Shown one piece after another: positions 35,470 through 43,830 of a stretch of 64,000 bases of DNA. Numbering within the stretch: the first letter of the stretch is position 1; each line of letters begins with the position of its first letter. The position numbers and the translations under genes are program-made. The notes beneath the pieces were generated by a model. It saw only the letters and a program-made list of their open reading frames with translations. It was not told the origin of the DNA and did no database searches. The stretch covers positions 124,001 to 188,000 of the forward strand of contig NZ_JAGGOT010000028.1 of the NCBI RefSeq assembly GCF_018614195.1, written 5' to 3'. The DNA comes from Streptomyces sp. ISL-43 (GTDB taxonomy: Bacteria; Actinomycetota; Actinomycetes; Streptomycetales; Streptomycetaceae).

Positions 35470-36240
35470 ATGGGTCACTGGTGGTATCGAAACATCATGG
35501 AACCGGGGAAGCTCCCCCTGCTCCTCGCCCTGGTCTCCTTCGTCCTGTCCTTCCTGGTCACCCGTGTGATCACCCGGATGATCCGGGCGGGGCGGGGGCC
35601 GTTCAAGAACGTCACCCCGGGCGGGATCCACGTCCACCACGTGGTCCCCGGCGTGATCCTCGTGATCATCGGCGGTTTCGGTGCGATCGGCAGCAGCCGG
35701 CACAGTTTCGGGGCGGGACTCTCGGCCGTGATCTTCGGCCTGGGCGCGGGCCTGGTGCTGGACGAGTTCGCGCTGATCCTCCACCTGGACGACGTGTACT
35801 GGAGCGAGCAGGGCCGCAAGAGCGTGGAGATCGTGGTCCTGACGGCGGCGATCGTGGCCCTGGTCCTGGGCGGATTCCTGCCCTTCGGGGTCAACGACCT
35901 CACCGAGGCGGAGCGGCACAACCGCGGGCTCGTCGCCATGAACACGGCGACCAACTTCTTCCTGGCCCTGATCGCCCTGTGGAAGGGCAAACCGCGCACC
36001 GCGTTCTTCGGCACGGTCATCCCCTTCGTCGCGCTGATCGGCGCGATCCGGCTGGCCCGGCCCGGTTCCCCGTACGCGCGCAGGTTCTACGCGAACCGCC
36101 CGAAGGCCCGGGCCAAGTCGGGGCTGCGCGCGTTCCACCACGACCGCAGGTGGGCGGCGCCGCGCCGCAAGTTCGAGAACTTCATCGGCGGGACCCCGGA
36201 CCCGGAGCGGGCCTCGGAGAACGAGTTGCGTCGACCCTGA
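35470..36240 (+). CDS. Conserved integral membrane protein
   Basis: A 256-residue protein with about six membrane segments, among them LPLLLALVSFVLSFLVTRVI, VILVIIGGFGAIG, GLSAVIFGLGAGLVL, VVLTAAIVALVLGGFLPFG and FFLALIALW. Between the first two lies GGIHVHHVVPG, a His-rich loop, and later LVLDEFALILHLDDVYW has a row of acidic residues; together they could bind a metal, but that is only a reading of the pattern. The tail is basic. I know it as an uncharacterised actinobacterial family. ATG 35470 is taken; ATG 35497 is the alternative start. Confidence 0.75.
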   Translation: MGHWWYRNIMEPGKLPLLLALVSFVLSFLVTRVITRMIRAGRGPFKNVTPGGIHVHHVVPGVILVIIGGFGAIGSSRHSFGAGLSAVIFGLGAGLVLDEFALILHLDDVYWSEQGRKSVEIVVLTAAIVALVLGGFLPFGVNDLTEAERHNRGLVAMNTATNFFLALIALWKGKPRTAFFGTVIPFVALIGAIRLARPGSPYARRFYANRPKARAKSGLRAFHHDRRWAAPRRKFENFIGGTPDPERASENELRRP

Positions 36241-36253
36241 CCACGTGGACCGC

Positions 36254-36290
36254 GTGAAAGGGCCCGCCCGTCGGGGGCGGGCCCTTTCAC
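36254..36290. terminator. Bidirectional terminator
   Basis: Perfect 16-bp stem GTGAAAGGGCCCGCCC (36254-36269) with its complement (36275-36290), between convergent stops at 36240 and 36310. It carries A and T runs at the outer ends of the stem. Confidence 0.92.
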
Positions 36291-36309
36291 GTACTTCCTT
36301 CGGCGTCCG

Positions 36310-36588
36310 TCAGCCCGGGATCAGGCCGTCGTCGCCGAGCAGCTCCTTGACCTCGTCCAGCGTGGCCTCCGGCGCCGGCAGGATCAGCTCCGACGGCTCC
36401 AGCGCCTCGTCCGGAAGCGGCTCGCCGAGCCGGCGCACGGCGTCGAGCAGTGCGCCCAGCGTGCGCCGGAAGCCCTCCTCGTCACCGCTCTCCATCTCCG
36501 CGAGCAGCTCGTCGTCCAGCTTGTTGAGCTCGGCGAAGTGACCGTCTGCCAGCTTCCACTGGCCTTCCCCCATGATGCGGACAATCAT
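36310..36588 (-). CDS. pspAA: PspA-associated protein PspAA
   Basis: A 92-residue acidic protein that begins MIVRIMGEGQWKLADGHFAELN, the compact domain known to accompany PspA in Actinobacteria and Archaea, where it is thought to modulate the membrane-stress response. It contains Glu-rich helices and no membrane segment. It begins 13 bases after the pspA stop on the same strand, so both should be on one transcript, ended by the hairpin at 36254. Confidence 0.87.
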   Translation of the reverse strand: MIVRIMGEGQWKLADGHFAELNKLDDELLAEMESGDEEGFRRTLGALLDAVRRLGEPLPDEALEPSELILPAPEATLDEVKELLGDDGLIPG

Positions 36589-36601
36589 GACGGGCCCCGT
36601 C

Positions 36602-37396
36602 CTACTGCTTGTCGAACCGGTGCTGGGTCTGCGACGGCTGGCCGGTGCCCGGGGCGCCGCCCTCGATGGCCTGCTGCGGGGCGGAGGTGCCGCCCGCCAG
36701 CTCGGCCTTCATCCGCTGGAGCTCCAGCTCCACGTCCGTCCCGCCGGAGAGGCGGTCCAGCTCGGCCTGGATGTCGTCCTTGGAGCCGAGGCCGCTCTGG
36801 TCGTCGAGCGCGCCCGAGGCGAGCAGTTCGTCGATCGCGCCGGCGCGGGCCTGCAGCTGGGCCGTCTTGTCCTCGGCACGCTGGATGGCGAGGCCGACGT
36901 CGCTCATCTCCTCGGAGATGCCCGAGAAGGACTCGGCGATCCGGGTCTGCGCCTGGGCCGCCGTGTACGTGGCCTTGATCGTCTCCTTCTTGGTGCGGAA
37001 GGCGTCCACCTTGGCCTGCAGCCGCTGCGCGGCGAGGGTCAGCTTCTCCTCCTCGCCCTGAAGGGTCTGGTGCTGCACCTCCAGGTCGCTGACCTGCTGC
37101 TGCAGGGAGGCCCGGCGGGACAGGGCCTCGCGGGCCAGGTCCTCGCGGCCCAGGGCGAGGGCCTTGCGGCCCTGGTCCTCCAGCTTGCTGGACTGGCCCT
37201 GGAGCTGGTTCAGCTGCAGTTCCAGCCGCTTGCGGGAGGTCGCCACATCGGCGACGCCGCGGCGTACCTTCTGCAGCAGTTCAAGCTGCTTCTGGTACGA
37301 GTAGTCGAGGGTCTCGCGCGGGTCCTCGGCCCGGTCAAGGGCCTTGTTCGCCTTCGCGCGGAAGATCATCCCCATACGCTTCATGACACCGCTCAT
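36602..37396 (-). CDS. pspA: Phage shock protein A / IM30 homologue
   Basis: Peripheral membrane protein that oligomerises to stabilise the envelope under stress. The 264 residues are almost entirely helical coiled coil with an amphipathic start (MKRMGMIFRAKANKALDRAEDP, membrane-binding helix), and a Gln/Gly-rich tail of ~25 residues. DETL-type spacing (EDPRETLDY) is typical of the family. The ATG at 37396 is used; ATG 37384 would also keep the amphipathic helix, and the AGAAGGGG upstream is rather distant from both. There is no PspF or PspC nearby. Confidence 0.93.
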   Translation of the reverse strand: MSGVMKRMGMIFRAKANKALDRAEDPRETLDYSYQKQLELLQKVRRGVADVATSRKRLELQLNQLQGQSSKLEDQGRKALALGREDLAREALSRRASLQQQVSDLEVQHQTLQGEEEKLTLAAQRLQAKVDAFRTKKETIKATYTAAQAQTRIAESFSGISEEMSDVGLAIQRAEDKTAQLQARAGAIDELLASGALDDQSGLGSKDDIQAELDRLSGGTDVELELQRMKAELAGGTSAPQQAIEGGAPGTGQPSQTQHRFDKQ

Positions 37397-37696
37397 GGGC
37401 TTCGCGCGCCCCCTTCTAGACGGACTTCGCTCCGGTCACCGACAGTCGCGATCCCCGGTCACCCGAGATGATCGCCACAGAACCCACAGTACGGGCCCTG
37501 TCTCCATTACCGCACTGTTCGAGTGCGGATGCGCTCCTCCTCCAGGACGACTACTCCGCCGCCGTGTCAGGCGTAAGGAGTAGGTGCTCCCCTCACGGCC
37601 CGCTCGCGGGTCCGCAACTAGAAGGACGCCCGCCGTTGCCGGATCGTTCCCCGCCGGGGTGGGGCCCGTGCCCATGACCACGTACCCTTGGGTTTT
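37397..37696. other. Divergent intergenic region pspA / DUF3043 gene
   Basis: Exactly 300 bases between divergent starts. It must contain promoters for both genes. I see no clear hairpin or palindrome, no convincing -35/-10 pair and no ribosome site just before the GTG at 37697. No small gene is supported. Confidence 0.4.
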
Positions 37697-38296
37697 GTGT
37701 TTGGTAGCCGCTCCTCCAAGGAAGAGAAGGCCGCCGCCACCGACAAGGTGAGCGCCGACCTCTCGCAGTCCCGTGACCCGCAGGCCCCGAAGGGCCGCCC
37801 TACGCCGAAGCGTGCTGTGGCCCAGTCGCAGCGCAAGGCCGTGGTGGCCTCGACCGGCAATCGCAAGGAGGATGCCAAGCGAGCCCGTGAGCGCCGTCGA
37901 GTCGAGATGGCCAAGCAGCGCGAGGCTCTCGCCAGTGGCGACGAGCGTTATCTGCCCAACCGCGACAAGGGCCCCGTCCGCCGCTACGTGCGCGATTTCG
38001 TGGACTCCCGCTTCTCCGTCGCCGAGATGTTCCTGCCCCTGGCAGTGATCATCCTGGTGCTCAGCATGGTCCGGGTGCCGTCCATCCAGAACGTCGCGCT
38101 GACGCTGTGGCTCGGCGTGATCGCGCTGATCATCCTCGACTCCATCGGCATGTTCATCCGCCTGCGCAAGGCCCTGAACCAGCGCTTCCCGGACGAGCCC
38201 AAGCGCGGCGCCGTCGCGTACGGCCTCATGCGCACCCTTCAGATGCGCCGGCTCCGTCTGCCGAAGCCGCAGGTCAAGCGCGGGGAACGGCCCTGA
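37697..38296 (+). CDS. DUF3043-like membrane protein
   Basis: A 199-residue actinobacterial protein: a highly charged, disordered N-terminal ~95 residues (KEEK, RKAVV, RARERRRVEMAKQRE), DKGPVRRYVRDFVDSRF, then two transmembrane helices (FLPLAVIILVLSMV and VALTLWLGVIALIILDSIGMFI) and a basic tail. I know the pattern as DUF3043; its function is unknown. The GTG at 37697 has no Shine-Dalgarno, so translation may be leaderless. The stop (TGA 38294-38296) abuts the methyltransferase start. Confidence 0.8.
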   Translation: MFGSRSSKEEKAAATDKVSADLSQSRDPQAPKGRPTPKRAVAQSQRKAVVASTGNRKEDAKRARERRRVEMAKQREALASGDERYLPNRDKGPVRRYVRDFVDSRFSVAEMFLPLAVIILVLSMVRVPSIQNVALTLWLGVIALIILDSIGMFIRLRKALNQRFPDEPKRGAVAYGLMRTLQMRRLRLPKPQVKRGERP

Positions 38297-39108
38297 GCCG
38301 AGGGACGCCCGGAGCGTTCGGCGGGGGCGGGTTCGCGGACGGGGCCCGTTTGTGGCTGGAGGGCCTGGGCGGACTGCGCAACGCCGTCCGCCAGGAGCTC
38401 GTCGGCCGCCAGGTCGACGAGCAGATCGCGCACCGCTTCCCCGTCGGGCAGCGGCTGCGCGTCCTCGACGTCGGCATGGGCCAGGGCACCCAGGCGCTGC
38501 GCCTGGCCCGCGCCGGGCACAAGGTGACCGGCCTGGAGCAGGACCCCGACATGCTGGCCGTCGCCCGTGAGGCGCTGGCCGCCGAGCCCGCCGGGATCCA
38601 GGACCGTGTCCGCCTCATGGAGGGCGACGGCCGGGAGACCGGCGCGCACTTCCTGCCGGGCAGCTTCGACGTCGTGCTCTGCCACGGCGTCCTCATGTAC
38701 GTGCCCGAGCCGGACGCCATGCTCGCCGGGCTCGCCCGGATGCTGGCCCCCGGCGGCCTGCTGTCCCTGCTGGTGCGCAACGGCGACGCGCTCGCCATGC
38801 GGCCCGGCCTTGACGGCGACTGGCCTGCCGCGCTGGCCGCCTTCGACACCGTCGGCTACACCAACCGGCTCGGCCTGGACGTACGCTCCGACCGGCTGGC
38901 CGCGCTGACCGCGACCCTGTCCGGCATCGGCGCCCCGCTGCAGACCTGGTACGGCGTGCGCGTCTTCACCGACGGCACCGAGGCCGGGGAGGAGCTCCCC
39001 GCCGACGAGGAGCTGGAACGCCTCCTCGCCGCCGAGGACCGCGCCGGGCGGACCGACCCGTACCGCGGGATCGCCGCACTGCTGCACCTGTGCGGCGTAC
39101 GCGGCTGA
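38293..39108 (+). CDS. SAM-dependent methyltransferase, class I (start uncertain, possibly CTG)
   Basis: A Rossmann-fold methyltransferase of about 271 residues. Motif I is VLDVGMGQGTQALRLA (~60-75), the acidic end of strand 2 is GLEQD (~85), and FDVVLCHGVLMYVPEPD is motif IV. This pattern is shared with Cmo/UbiE-like enzymes; the substrate is unknown. There is no ATG, GTG or convincing TTG ahead of the fold: the best start is CTG 38293, overlapping the previous TGA, with GGGGAACGG just before it. A TTG at 38350 would remove conserved-looking N-terminal sequence. Coupled to the DUF3043 gene. Confidence 0.8.
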   Translation: MSRGTPGAFGGGGFADGARLWLEGLGGLRNAVRQELVGRQVDEQIAHRFPVGQRLRVLDVGMGQGTQALRLARAGHKVTGLEQDPDMLAVAREALAAEPAGIQDRVRLMEGDGRETGAHFLPGSFDVVLCHGVLMYVPEPDAMLAGLARMLAPGGLLSLLVRNGDALAMRPGLDGDWPAALAAFDTVGYTNRLGLDVRSDRLAALTATLSGIGAPLQTWYGVRVFTDGTEAGEELPADEELERLLAAEDRAGRTDPYRGIAALLHLCGVRG

Positions 39109-39128
39109 ACCCCGCCCCGCGACACACC

Positions 39129-39160
39129 GGAGCCCGGACCCGCGGACGGGCCCGGGCTCC
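39129..39160. terminator. Bidirectional terminator
   Basis: GGAGCCCGG (39129-39137) pairs with CCGGGCTCC (39152-39160) between the convergent stops at 39108 and 39173. Confidence 0.75.
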
Positions 39161-39172
39161 TCGCCATCCGGC

Positions 39173-39385
39173 TCAGGCGTCCAGCGCCTCGCTCAGGCTC
39201 ATCGTGTAGAGCTCGGTGCCGCTGTCGTCGGACAGCTTCACGTTCTCGGTGCCACCCTCCAGCAGGTCCTTCCAGTACTCGCCGATCCACGACTCGGCGT
39301 CCCCCTGCGTGGTGAACTCCTCGGGCACCACCGACGGACTCGTCTCACTGCCGTCCGCCGTCTCGAACCGCCACGTCCACGCCAT
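39173..39385 (-). CDS. Small conserved acidic protein
   Basis: A 70-residue soluble acidic protein opening MAWTWRFETADG, with a Trp-containing centre DAESWIGEYWKDLLEGG and a C-terminal YTMSLSEAL. I know similar proteins in many streptomycetes as hypothetical. It is transcribed alone and is divergent from the MBL-CobU gene. The ATG at 39385 has CGGAGGCGG about 4 bases upstream. Confidence 0.75.
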   Translation of the reverse strand: MAWTWRFETADGSETSPSVVPEEFTTQGDAESWIGEYWKDLLEGGTENVKLSDDSGTELYTMSLSEALDA

Positions 39386-39489
39386 GTCCGCCTCCGTTGC
39401 TCGTCCGCCACTCGCACGCTTCTCGCCTTGAGTGTGCCCGCAGACTAACCGGGCGCGCAGCAGTCTCGGCGACGCGGGAGGATCATCCT

Positions 39490-40695
39490 GTGGAACTCAC
39501 TCTGCTCGGCACCGGCACACCCGAAGGACTGCCCCGCCCCGGCTGTCCCTGCGCCGCCTGCGCGGTCAGCGTCGGCCCCCGGGCACGCGCCGCCACGGCC
39601 GTACTCGTGGACGGGGCGCTGCTGCTCGACCTGACCCCCGGAGCCGTGCTCGCGGGTGCGCGCGCGGGGCACTCCCTGGCCGCCGTACGGCAGGTCCTGC
39701 TGACCCATCCGCACGACGGACCGGCCGTCGAGCTGCCGCCGGGGCTGCCCGCGGCCGGGCGGGTGCCGGACGGGCGGGAACTCGCGGTGATCTCCGGGCA
39801 CCGGGTGCGGGCGGTGCCGATGGACTCGCCGGGCACCGGCTACGAGGTGACCGGGCCGGACGGCGGCCGGGTGCTGTACCTGCCGCCCGGCGGCGCGCCC
39901 GCCGGAACCGACGGCACGAGCGGGCGGCGCCCGTACGACGTGGTCCTGGCCGACGTGCTCGGCCGGCCCGAGGCCATGGCGCGGCTGCGGGCGAGCGGGG
40001 CGGTGGGCCCGGCGACGGACGTGATCGCCGTCCACCTGGACCACGACACCCCGCCGGGCCCGGAGCTGGAGCGCCGCTGCGCGGCCGCCGGCGCGCGGGC
40101 GGTGCCGGACGGGACCACGGTGACGGCCGGGGAGTACCACGCGCCGCCGGCCGTGCCGCGCCGGACCCTGGTCCTGGGCGGGGCCCGCTCGGGGAAGTCG
40201 TACGAGGCGGAGCGCCGGCTGACCGGCTACCCCGAGGTCGTCTACGTCGCCACGGGCGGCACGCGGGACGGCGACGCGGAGTGGTCGGCGCGGGTCGGGC
40301 TCCACCGGGAGCGGCGGCCGGCCTCCTGGCGGACGGTGGAGACCTGCGAGCTGGCCCCGCTGCTGGCGCAGGAGGGCCCGCCGCTGCTGATCGACTGCCT
40401 GTCGCTGTGGCTGACGGACGCGATGGACCGGGTGGGTGCCTGGGACGACGCGGTCTGGACGAACGGCGGCGCGAAGGAGCTGCGGGAACGGACCGCCGAG
40501 CTCGCGGCCGCCGTCCGCGCGACCCGTCGGACGGTCGTGCTCGTCAGCAACGAGGTCGGCTCCGGCGTGGTCCCCGCGACCGCGTCGGGACGGCGGTTCC
40601 GGGACGAGCTGGGCCGGCTGAACGCGGAGGTCGCGGGCGAGTGCGAGCACGTGCTGCTGGTGGTGGCGGGGCAGGTGGCGGTCCTCAAGGAATAG
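39490..40695 (+). CDS. cobU: Bifunctional CobU fused to a PhnP-like metallo-beta-lactamase-fold domain
   Basis: A 401-residue fusion. Residues ~230-401 are adenosylcobinamide kinase / phosphate guanylyltransferase: P-loop LGGARSGKS (~229-237), YVATGGTRDGD and VSNEVGSGVVP match CobU, which phosphorylates cobinamide and adds GMP. The N-terminal ~220 residues start ELTLLGTGTPEGLPRPGCPCAAC, like PhnP-type MBL hydrolases with a Zn finger, but the metal motif is degenerate (LTHPHDGP, HLDHDT). What this domain does in B12 assembly is unknown. The GTG at 39490 has GGGAGGA 8 bases upstream; cobT follows. Confidence 0.9.
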   Translation: MELTLLGTGTPEGLPRPGCPCAACAVSVGPRARAATAVLVDGALLLDLTPGAVLAGARAGHSLAAVRQVLLTHPHDGPAVELPPGLPAAGRVPDGRELAVISGHRVRAVPMDSPGTGYEVTGPDGGRVLYLPPGGAPAGTDGTSGRRPYDVVLADVLGRPEAMARLRASGAVGPATDVIAVHLDHDTPPGPELERRCAAAGARAVPDGTTVTAGEYHAPPAVPRRTLVLGGARSGKSYEAERRLTGYPEVVYVATGGTRDGDAEWSARVGLHRERRPASWRTVETCELAPLLAQEGPPLLIDCLSLWLTDAMDRVGAWDDAVWTNGGAKELRERTAELAAAVRATRRTVVLVSNEVGSGVVPATASGRRFRDELGRLNAEVAGECEHVLLVVAGQVAVLKE

Positions 40696-40768
40696 CCCCG
40701 CGGCCCGGGCCGATCCGGACCGCCGAGGCCGGTCGGGCGCCGCGGGGCTCGGCTGTACGCTCTGGCAG

Positions 40769-41830
40769 ATGACCACGCTGAATCTCGACGACTTCTCCGA
40801 TCTGATCGAGCGCCCCGACGGGGGCGTGCGGCGTGATGCCGAGGAACGCCGTGAGCGGCTGGCCGTGCCGGTCGGTGCGCTGGGGCGGCTCGACGAGCTC
40901 GCCGAGTGGCTGGCCGCCGCGCAGGGGCGGGTGCCGGTCGCGCCGATCGAGCGGCCGCGCGTCGTACTGTTCGCCGCCGACCACGGGATCGCCGCCGAGG
41001 GGGTGTCCGCACGGCCCGCCGGCAGCGCCCACGAGCTGGTGCGGGCCGTGCTCGACGGGACGAGCCCCGTGGCCATCCTGGCCGGGCGGCTCGGCGCCTC
41101 CGTACGGATCGTCGACGCGGGCCTGGAGTGCGACCCCGCGCTGCTGCCGGAGGAGATCACCAAGCACCGCGTACGCAGCGGCAGCGGACGGATCGACGTG
41201 GAGGACGCGCTGACGGCCGAGGAGGCCACGGCGGCGCTGCGGCTCGGGATGCGGATCGCCGACGAGGAAGCCGACTCCGGGACCGACCTGATCGTGCTCG
41301 GGGATCTGAGCGTCGGCGGGACCACCGTCGCCGCGACGCTCGTCGCCGCCCTGTGCGGCACCGACGCCTCCGTCGTCACCGGCCGCGGCGGCGTGCCCAT
41401 CGACGACCTGGCCTGGATGCGCAAGTGCGCGGCGATCCGCGACGCGCTGCGACGCGCCCGGCCCGTCCTCGGGGACCAGGTCGCGCTGCTCGCGGCCGTA
41501 GGCGGCGCGGACGTCGCCGCGATCACCGGTTTCCTGCTCCAGTGCGCGGTCCGCCGGACCCCCGTCATCCTCGACGGAGTCGTCTCGGCGGCCTGCGGAC
41601 TGGTGGCCCAGCGGGCCGCTTTCCGGGCCCCGGACTGGTGGCTGGCCGGACAGGCCAGCGGGGAGCCCGGCCAGGCCAAGGCCCTGGACCGGATGGCGCT
41701 CAACCCTGTACTCGACCACGGCGTCACTGTGGGAGAAGGAACCGGGGCATTGCTGGCTCTTCCCCTCGTCCAGGCGGCCGCCGCACTCGCGGCGGAACTC
41801 CCGGAGCGGGCGGCCGAGCCGAAGGAGTGA
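40769..41830 (+). CDS. cobT: Nicotinate-nucleotide-dimethylbenzimidazole phosphoribosyltransferase
   Basis: Activates the lower-ligand base by attaching ribose phosphate, giving alpha-ribazole phosphate for CobS. The 353-residue enzyme has FAADHGIAAEGVS (~70-82), the glycine loop GDLSVGGTTVAA and RGG, and the C-terminal catalytic Glu in VGEGTGALLALP (~328). It follows the MBL-CobU fusion by 73 bases, likely one operon; cobS is separate at 34551. The ATG at 40769 lacks a strong ribosome site but the reading begins at the conserved N-terminus. Confidence 0.94.
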   Translation: MTTLNLDDFSDLIERPDGGVRRDAEERRERLAVPVGALGRLDELAEWLAAAQGRVPVAPIERPRVVLFAADHGIAAEGVSARPAGSAHELVRAVLDGTSPVAILAGRLGASVRIVDAGLECDPALLPEEITKHRVRSGSGRIDVEDALTAEEATAALRLGMRIADEEADSGTDLIVLGDLSVGGTTVAATLVAALCGTDASVVTGRGGVPIDDLAWMRKCAAIRDALRRARPVLGDQVALLAAVGGADVAAITGFLLQCAVRRTPVILDGVVSAACGLVAQRAAFRAPDWWLAGQASGEPGQAKALDRMALNPVLDHGVTVGEGTGALLALPLVQAAAALAAELPERAAEPKE

Positions 41831-41913
41831 GTCACCGGGGCCCGCAGTCCTGACCAGGCCGCGGTCCTCCGGACGCCGAGCACGGACTGCGACGCCCCAT
41901 ATCATCGCTTTTT

Positions 41914-43830
41914 ATGGGAGAGGTCCGTTTGACCAGCGCAGAGACCGAACGGAAGACCGACCGAGGAACCGGTGGGGATCCGAACGGCAACGGCAAAACA
42001 GGGGGCGGCCGGGAAACCGGCCAGGGGAACGGCCCCGGCAACAGCCGGGAGGGCGGCAGGGGAAGCGCCCGATCGCGGCGCGGCGCCGCCTTCGCGGTGT
42101 GGTACTTGCGCGCCGTCACCTTCATCAACTTCCTCAGCGCGGTGTGGGTTTCGCTCGGCCAGGACCTGCGCCGGCACAGCACCGCCGATTTCTACACCCC
42201 GTACCTGCTCACGGCGGGCTTCGCCTCCGCGGCCTTCTCGCTGCTGCTCACCGTCACGATGGGCCGCCGCAAGCGGGCCGCCTGGATCCTCAACCTCGTA
42301 CTGAGCGGGCTGACGCTGCTGGCGTTCCTCGTGGCCGCCGTCGCCTCCTTCACCCCCTGCTCGGGCGTGACCGACGACTTCTGCTACCCGGAGTTCCGCA
42401 GCCACGCCCAGAACTGGGTGGCCTTCGCGCTGACCGCCCTCTTCGTCGGCGCCCTGCTGCTGGGCCGCCGGGAGTTCTACGCCAAGGGCGACCGCTCCAA
42501 CCCGCTGCTGGCCAGCCTCGTCGCCTCCATCGGCCTGCTGGTGACCTCGCTCGTCGCCGCCCTGCTGGTCGGCGCGACCAACACCGACCCGGACGCCGGC
42601 GACGCACCGTTCCTGGCCCGCTGGCGCTACGGAGTGATGCGGCTGATCACGCTGGCGCCCGACGGCAAGGCGTACAACGCGATCACCACCCCCGGCTGGG
42701 TGGACGTCACCATCAACGTCATGTCGACGGTGCTGCTGCTCGCCGTCCTGTTCGCCGCCTTCCGCTCGCGCCGCGCCGTCGACCCGATCGGCGAGCACGA
42801 CGAGGAGAAACTGCGCGCGCTGCTCGCCAAGCACGGGGACCGCGACTCCCTGGGCTACTTCTCGCTGCGCCGAGAGAAGTCCGTCATCTGGTCCCCCACC
42901 GGCAAGGCCGCCGTCACCTACCGCGTCGTCGGCGGGGTCTCGCTGGCCTCCGGCGACCCGATCGGCGACCCCGAGGCCTGGCCCGGCGCCATCGAGCCCT
43001 GGCTGGCCGAGGCCCGCGAGCACGGCTGGGTCCCCGCGGTGATGGGCGCCAGCGAGGAAGCCGGGCAGATCTACGCCCGGCACGGACTGGACGCGCTGGA
43101 GCTGGGCGACGAGGCGATCGTCGAGACCGCCGAGTTCACCCTGGAGGGCCGCGCCATGCGGACCGTCCGGCAGGCGTACAACCGCGTCAAGCGGGCCGGA
43201 TACACGGTCCGCATCCGCCGCCACGCCGACATCCCCTCCGACGAGATGGACGTGCTCCTGCTGCGCGCCGACGACTGGCGGGACGGCGCGACCGAGCGCG
43301 GCTTCTCGATGGCGCTGGGCCGACTGGGCGATCCCGGCGACGGCCAGTGCGTGATGCTGGAGTGCTTCGACGGCGACGGCGCACTACGCGCCGTGCTGTC
43401 CTTCGTGCCGTGGGGACCCAAGGGCCTGTCGCTCGATCTGATGCGCCGTGACCGGGATTCCGAGAACGGTCTGATGGAGTTCATGGTCATCGAACTCCTG
43501 GAGCGCTCAAAGGAGATCGGCGTCACACAGGTCTCGCTCAACTTCGCGATGTTCCGCTCCGTCTTCGAGCGTGGGTCGAAGCTCGGCGCCGGTCCGGTGC
43601 TGCGCATGTGGCGCTCGCTGCTGAGCTTCTTCTCGCGCTGGTGGCAGATCGAGTCCCTCTACCGGGCCAACGCCAAATACCGGCCGATCTGGGAACCGCG
43701 GTTCATGCTCTTCGAGAAGAGTTCGGACCTGCTGCGGATCGGTATCGCGGCGGGCCGGGCCGAGGGGTTCCTGGAAGCCCCCGGCCTGCCGAAGTGGATG
43801 CACCGCAGACATCTGGAGAGCAAGCGTTGA
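41914..43830 (+). CDS. MprF-like aminoacyl-phosphatidylglycerol synthase domain protein
   Basis: A 638-residue membrane protein. A Gly/Asn-rich tail (~1-60) is followed by roughly six transmembrane helices (~65-285) and the C-terminal DUF2156/GNAT-type domain typical of MprF synthases, with FSLRREKSVIWSPTGKAAVTY, GDPIGDP and NFAMFRSVFERG. Such enzymes transfer an amino acid from tRNA to phosphatidylglycerol, reducing surface charge; the residue is unknown. The TM part is shorter than full MprF, so the flippase may be missing. ATG 41914 has no ribosome site; TTG 41929, 6 bases after GGAGAGG, may be the real start. Confidence 0.82.
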   Translation: MGEVRLTSAETERKTDRGTGGDPNGNGKTGGGRETGQGNGPGNSREGGRGSARSRRGAAFAVWYLRAVTFINFLSAVWVSLGQDLRRHSTADFYTPYLLTAGFASAAFSLLLTVTMGRRKRAAWILNLVLSGLTLLAFLVAAVASFTPCSGVTDDFCYPEFRSHAQNWVAFALTALFVGALLLGRREFYAKGDRSNPLLASLVASIGLLVTSLVAALLVGATNTDPDAGDAPFLARWRYGVMRLITLAPDGKAYNAITTPGWVDVTINVMSTVLLLAVLFAAFRSRRAVDPIGEHDEEKLRALLAKHGDRDSLGYFSLRREKSVIWSPTGKAAVTYRVVGGVSLASGDPIGDPEAWPGAIEPWLAEAREHGWVPAVMGASEEAGQIYARHGLDALELGDEAIVETAEFTLEGRAMRTVRQAYNRVKRAGYTVRIRRHADIPSDEMDVLLLRADDWRDGATERGFSMALGRLGDPGDGQCVMLECFDGDGALRAVLSFVPWGPKGLSLDLMRRDRDSENGLMEFMVIELLERSKEIGVTQVSLNFAMFRSVFERGSKLGAGPVLRMWRSLLSFFSRWWQIESLYRANAKYRPIWEPRFMLFEKSSDLLRIGIAAGRAEGFLEAPGLPKWMHRRHLESKR

